This document shows, in pieces, positions 5,066 through 6,695 of a stretch of DNA of 6,695 nucleotides. Location of the stretch: NCBI GenBank assembly GCA_017458545.1, contig JAFTBA010000157.1, forward strand, positions 1 through 6,695, read 5' to 3'. The first letter of the stretch is position 1. Every line of letters begins with the position of its first letter. Under the pieces are notes generated by a model that was given only the letters and a program-made list of their open reading frames with translations, did no database searches and was not told the DNA's origin. The position numbers and the translations under genes were made by a program. This stretch comes from Synergistaceae bacterium (GTDB taxonomy: Bacteria; Synergistota; Synergistia; Synergistales; Aminobacteriaceae).

Positions 5066-6004
5066 ATGATGAAAATGAAAAAATTTTTGACTGTTTTTAT
5101 TCTTATGGCTCTGTGCGGTTCAGCACTTGCCGATGAAAAATCGAATCAAGATGTCAAAATCGGTTTCCTCAGTTATTTGGGAACTACTGAGGCTGCATTC
5201 CAGGATGATTTTGACAATTTCAGAAAGACCATTACGGAAGAATACCTGAAGACACACGGGGATATTCGTCCGTTCATTACGTCTCTTTCGGCAAGAAGAA
5301 GGCGGATTCATTTCTATAACTCACTGATGACGATGTTAATGGGGCTTCGTTCGGGGAAAGTTGATGAGGTAATACTCCCTGAATTTACTGGCCGTTACAT
5401 TCTGCAAATGAACTCAAACTACGAGATTAAATTCGTATCGAGAATGCTGGTTTCGAGACTGTCATTTGCATTCACTGAGGACAGAACGCATCTCAAAGAA
5501 GAATTTGATGAAGTCATAGCGGCCATGAAAGATGACGGTACATTGACATCACTTGAGGACGAATACGTAACATCAGTACTCGCAGGAAAGAGTCCTAAAT
5601 CCGTAAAACCTAAAGTCTTTAAGGGTGCTGAGACGATAACCGTTGCTGTAACGGGAGATATTCCGCCGATAGACATGTTTGCAGGGGACGGAAATCCTGC
5701 AGGTTACAGCACTGCAGTGCTTGCCGAAATCGGGGAGCGTCTTGGGAAAAATATACGTTTTCTGAGCATAGACTCCGGAGCGCGTTCGCAGTCTCTCAGT
5801 TCAGAACGTGCAGATGTTGTTTTCTGGTACAGGACTACTGAGACCCCTATTGACAACAATGATGAAACAGCTTCGGCATACGAAAAGCTCTTCAGGGATA
5901 AGCCCGAACATGTAATTCTCTCATTGCCGTATTTTGAATGGGATCATGATTACGTGATTAAGGCTAAGGAAACTACGGGACTGTTCGATATGTTCAGGCG
6001 TTAA
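5066..6004 (+). CDS. Exported solute-binding-protein-like protein with reversed SBP_bac_3 halves (paralogue 2)
   Basis: The 312-residue protein is a clear paralogue of the preceding one. The signal peptide is MMKMKKFLTVFILMALCGSA followed by LA (cleavage before D23); the cysteine at 17 does not fit a lipobox because the residue before it is leucine. After VKIGFLSYLG (30-39) comes the C-terminal-type half (about 82-167: FYNSLMTMLMGLRSGKVDEV, then FDEVIAAMKDDGTLTSLEDEY). The N-terminal-type half follows (about 190-297: ITVAVTGDIPPIDMF, GNPAGYSTAVLAEIGERL, SIDSGARSQSLSSERADVVFW, LSLPYFEWD). Compared with paralogue 1 it has an extra basic segment (about 53-80, ending SLSARRRR) and an insert before LSLPYF (about 260-284). 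It also lacks the GYRD arginine, so its ligand may differ. The first of three clustered ATGs is used; AGGAG lies 11 bases upstream. The next gene follows after 29 bases with no terminator, so the two are probably co-transcribed. Confidence 0.8.
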   Translation: MMKMKKFLTVFILMALCGSALADEKSNQDVKIGFLSYLGTTEAAFQDDFDNFRKTITEEYLKTHGDIRPFITSLSARRRRIHFYNSLMTMLMGLRSGKVDEVILPEFTGRYILQMNSNYEIKFVSRMLVSRLSFAFTEDRTHLKEEFDEVIAAMKDDGTLTSLEDEYVTSVLAGKSPKSVKPKVFKGAETITVAVTGDIPPIDMFAGDGNPAGYSTAVLAEIGERLGKNIRFLSIDSGARSQSLSSERADVVFWYRTTETPIDNNDETASAYEKLFRDKPEHVILSLPYFEWDHDYVIKAKETTGLFDMFRR

Positions 6005-6033
6005 GCAAAAAAGAAAGGAGAAATTTCAGAACT

Positions 6034-6695
6034 ATGATGAAGAAATTATCGGCTGCAGTATTGGTGTTAATGTTTGCGTTTTGTCCTGCATTTGCTGACG
6101 AGAAGGTTGAAATCAAAGATGTTTCAGTAGATTCGTCAGACTTTGTGCTTATAGGCGAGGCAGTACCCGATGCGATACTTGAAATCAGGTACTATTCAAC
6201 CTATAACTTTGTGGGCAAAAGAATTAACGGTTACGAAAGACCTGTTGCCTATCTCACGAAGGAAGCTGCTAAGGCATTGCGTGAAGTGAGCGATGAGTTA
6301 GTGCAGAAGGGTTACAGGCTGAAAATTTTTGACGCCTACAGACCGCAGACGGCAGTAACACATTTTGCGGAATGGGCAGAGGATTTGAACGACACGAAAA
6401 TGAAGGAGTATTTTTACCCCGAACTCGACAAGTCAGTACTATTCAAGGAGGATTACATCAATTACAGGTCAGGTCACAGCAGGGGAAGCACAGTTGATTT
6501 GACGCTGTTTGACATGAGGACTGAACATGATGTTGACATGGGAGGAACGTTCGATTATTTCGGCGGGAAATCTCACCCTGATTACAAGGGGTTAACGCCT
6601 GCTCAGTATAACAACAGAATGATTCTCCGTGAGGCCATGACTAAGCACGGGTTCAAACCGCTCTATTCTGAGTGGTGGCACTTCACGCTTGAGAA
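6034..6695 (+). CDS. Exported D-alanyl-D-alanine dipeptidase, VanX/DdpX type (M15D), C-terminus cut by window
   Basis: VanX-type zinc enzymes hydrolyse D-Ala-D-Ala. The 220 visible residues begin with a Sec signal peptide (MMKKLSAAVLVLMFAFCPAF then A, cleavage before D22), so this form acts in the periplasm or outside, unlike cytoplasmic VanX; Salmonella PcgL is a known periplasmic relative. All key residues are present: R103 in FDAYRPQ (VanX R71), zinc ligands H148 and D155 in SGHSRGSTVDLTL, catalytic E213 and zinc ligand H216 in EWWHF. The distance from H148 to H216 is the same as in VanX (68 residues). The gene is open at the window end, and by family length only a short tail is missing. 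AGGAG (6016-6020) lies 13 bases before the ATG; a second ATG follows at 6037. With no vanA- or vanH-like gene nearby, cell-wall dipeptide recycling or scavenging is more likely than glycopeptide resistance. It follows the second binding-protein-like gene by 29 bases. Confidence 0.92.
   Translation, partial: MMKKLSAAVLVLMFAFCPAFADEKVEIKDVSVDSSDFVLIGEAVPDAILEIRYYSTYNFVGKRINGYERPVAYLTKEAAKALREVSDELVQKGYRLKIFDAYRPQTAVTHFAEWAEDLNDTKMKEYFYPELDKSVLFKEDYINYRSGHSRGSTVDLTLFDMRTEHDVDMGGTFDYFGGKSHPDYKGLTPAQYNNRMILREAMTKHGFKPLYSEWWHFTLE

Noticed and set aside
5120..5676. Minus-strand open frames opposite the second binding-protein gene (5120-5311 and 5419-5676)
   Set aside because: Antisense shadows of a clear coding gene, serine-rich as expected from reverse reading, without recognisable domains.
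6034..6695. Vancomycin-resistance cluster
   Set aside because: Only a VanX-type enzyme is present; it is exported, and no vanH-, vanA- or VanRS-like gene is in the window. Housekeeping cell-wall dipeptide use fits better.

Overview
The window looks like chromosomal DNA of an anaerobic, probably gut- or rumen-type, diderm bacterium. Members of the Synergistota would fit, but this is a weak inference. It rests on moderate G+C coding sequence, short intergenic gaps, a DUF3536/GH57 protein with a NikR regulator, and three exported proteins with Sec signal peptides ending in A-x-A. There is no rRNA, tRNA, CRISPR array or recognisable transposase.

Layout from left to right. (1) The left edge cuts the N-terminus of an ABC-transporter ATPase on the minus strand, probably MetN-like. 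It diverges from a small, A+T-rich gene of unknown function (153-521, plus) that has a strong Shine-Dalgarno sequence but no normal start codon near it. (2) A minus-strand pair, a two-helix membrane protein (1048-1428) followed by nikR (645-1058), overlaps by 11 bases and has a TATAAT box upstream. (3) A 62-bp stretch of heptamer-periodic repeats (1480-1541) contains the stop codon of the next gene, its probable terminator and a textbook G-quadruplex motif. (4) A large DUF3536/GH57 glycoside-hydrolase-type protein lies on the minus strand (1538-3967); its best start is a TTG rather than the ATG nine bases upstream. (5) After a divergent promoter region, a plus-strand run of three exported proteins reaches the right edge: two paralogous solute-binding-protein-like proteins and a VanX/DdpX-type D-Ala-D-Ala dipeptidase that is cut by the window end just after its EWWHF motif.

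The most interesting part is the three-gene exported cassette. Both binding-protein paralogues carry the two halves of the SBP_bac_3 fold in the reverse of the usual order: the C-terminal half first, then the N-terminal half ending at the S-x-PY(Y/F) motif. This suggests a circularly permuted or split-tandem periplasmic binding protein. Two copies, separated by an intergenic terminator-like hairpin and followed by a secreted peptidoglycan-dipeptide hydrolase, suggest a periplasmic system that senses or captures cell-wall-derived D-amino acids or dipeptides. That function is inferred from domain order and neighbourhood only; no permease is visible in the window.
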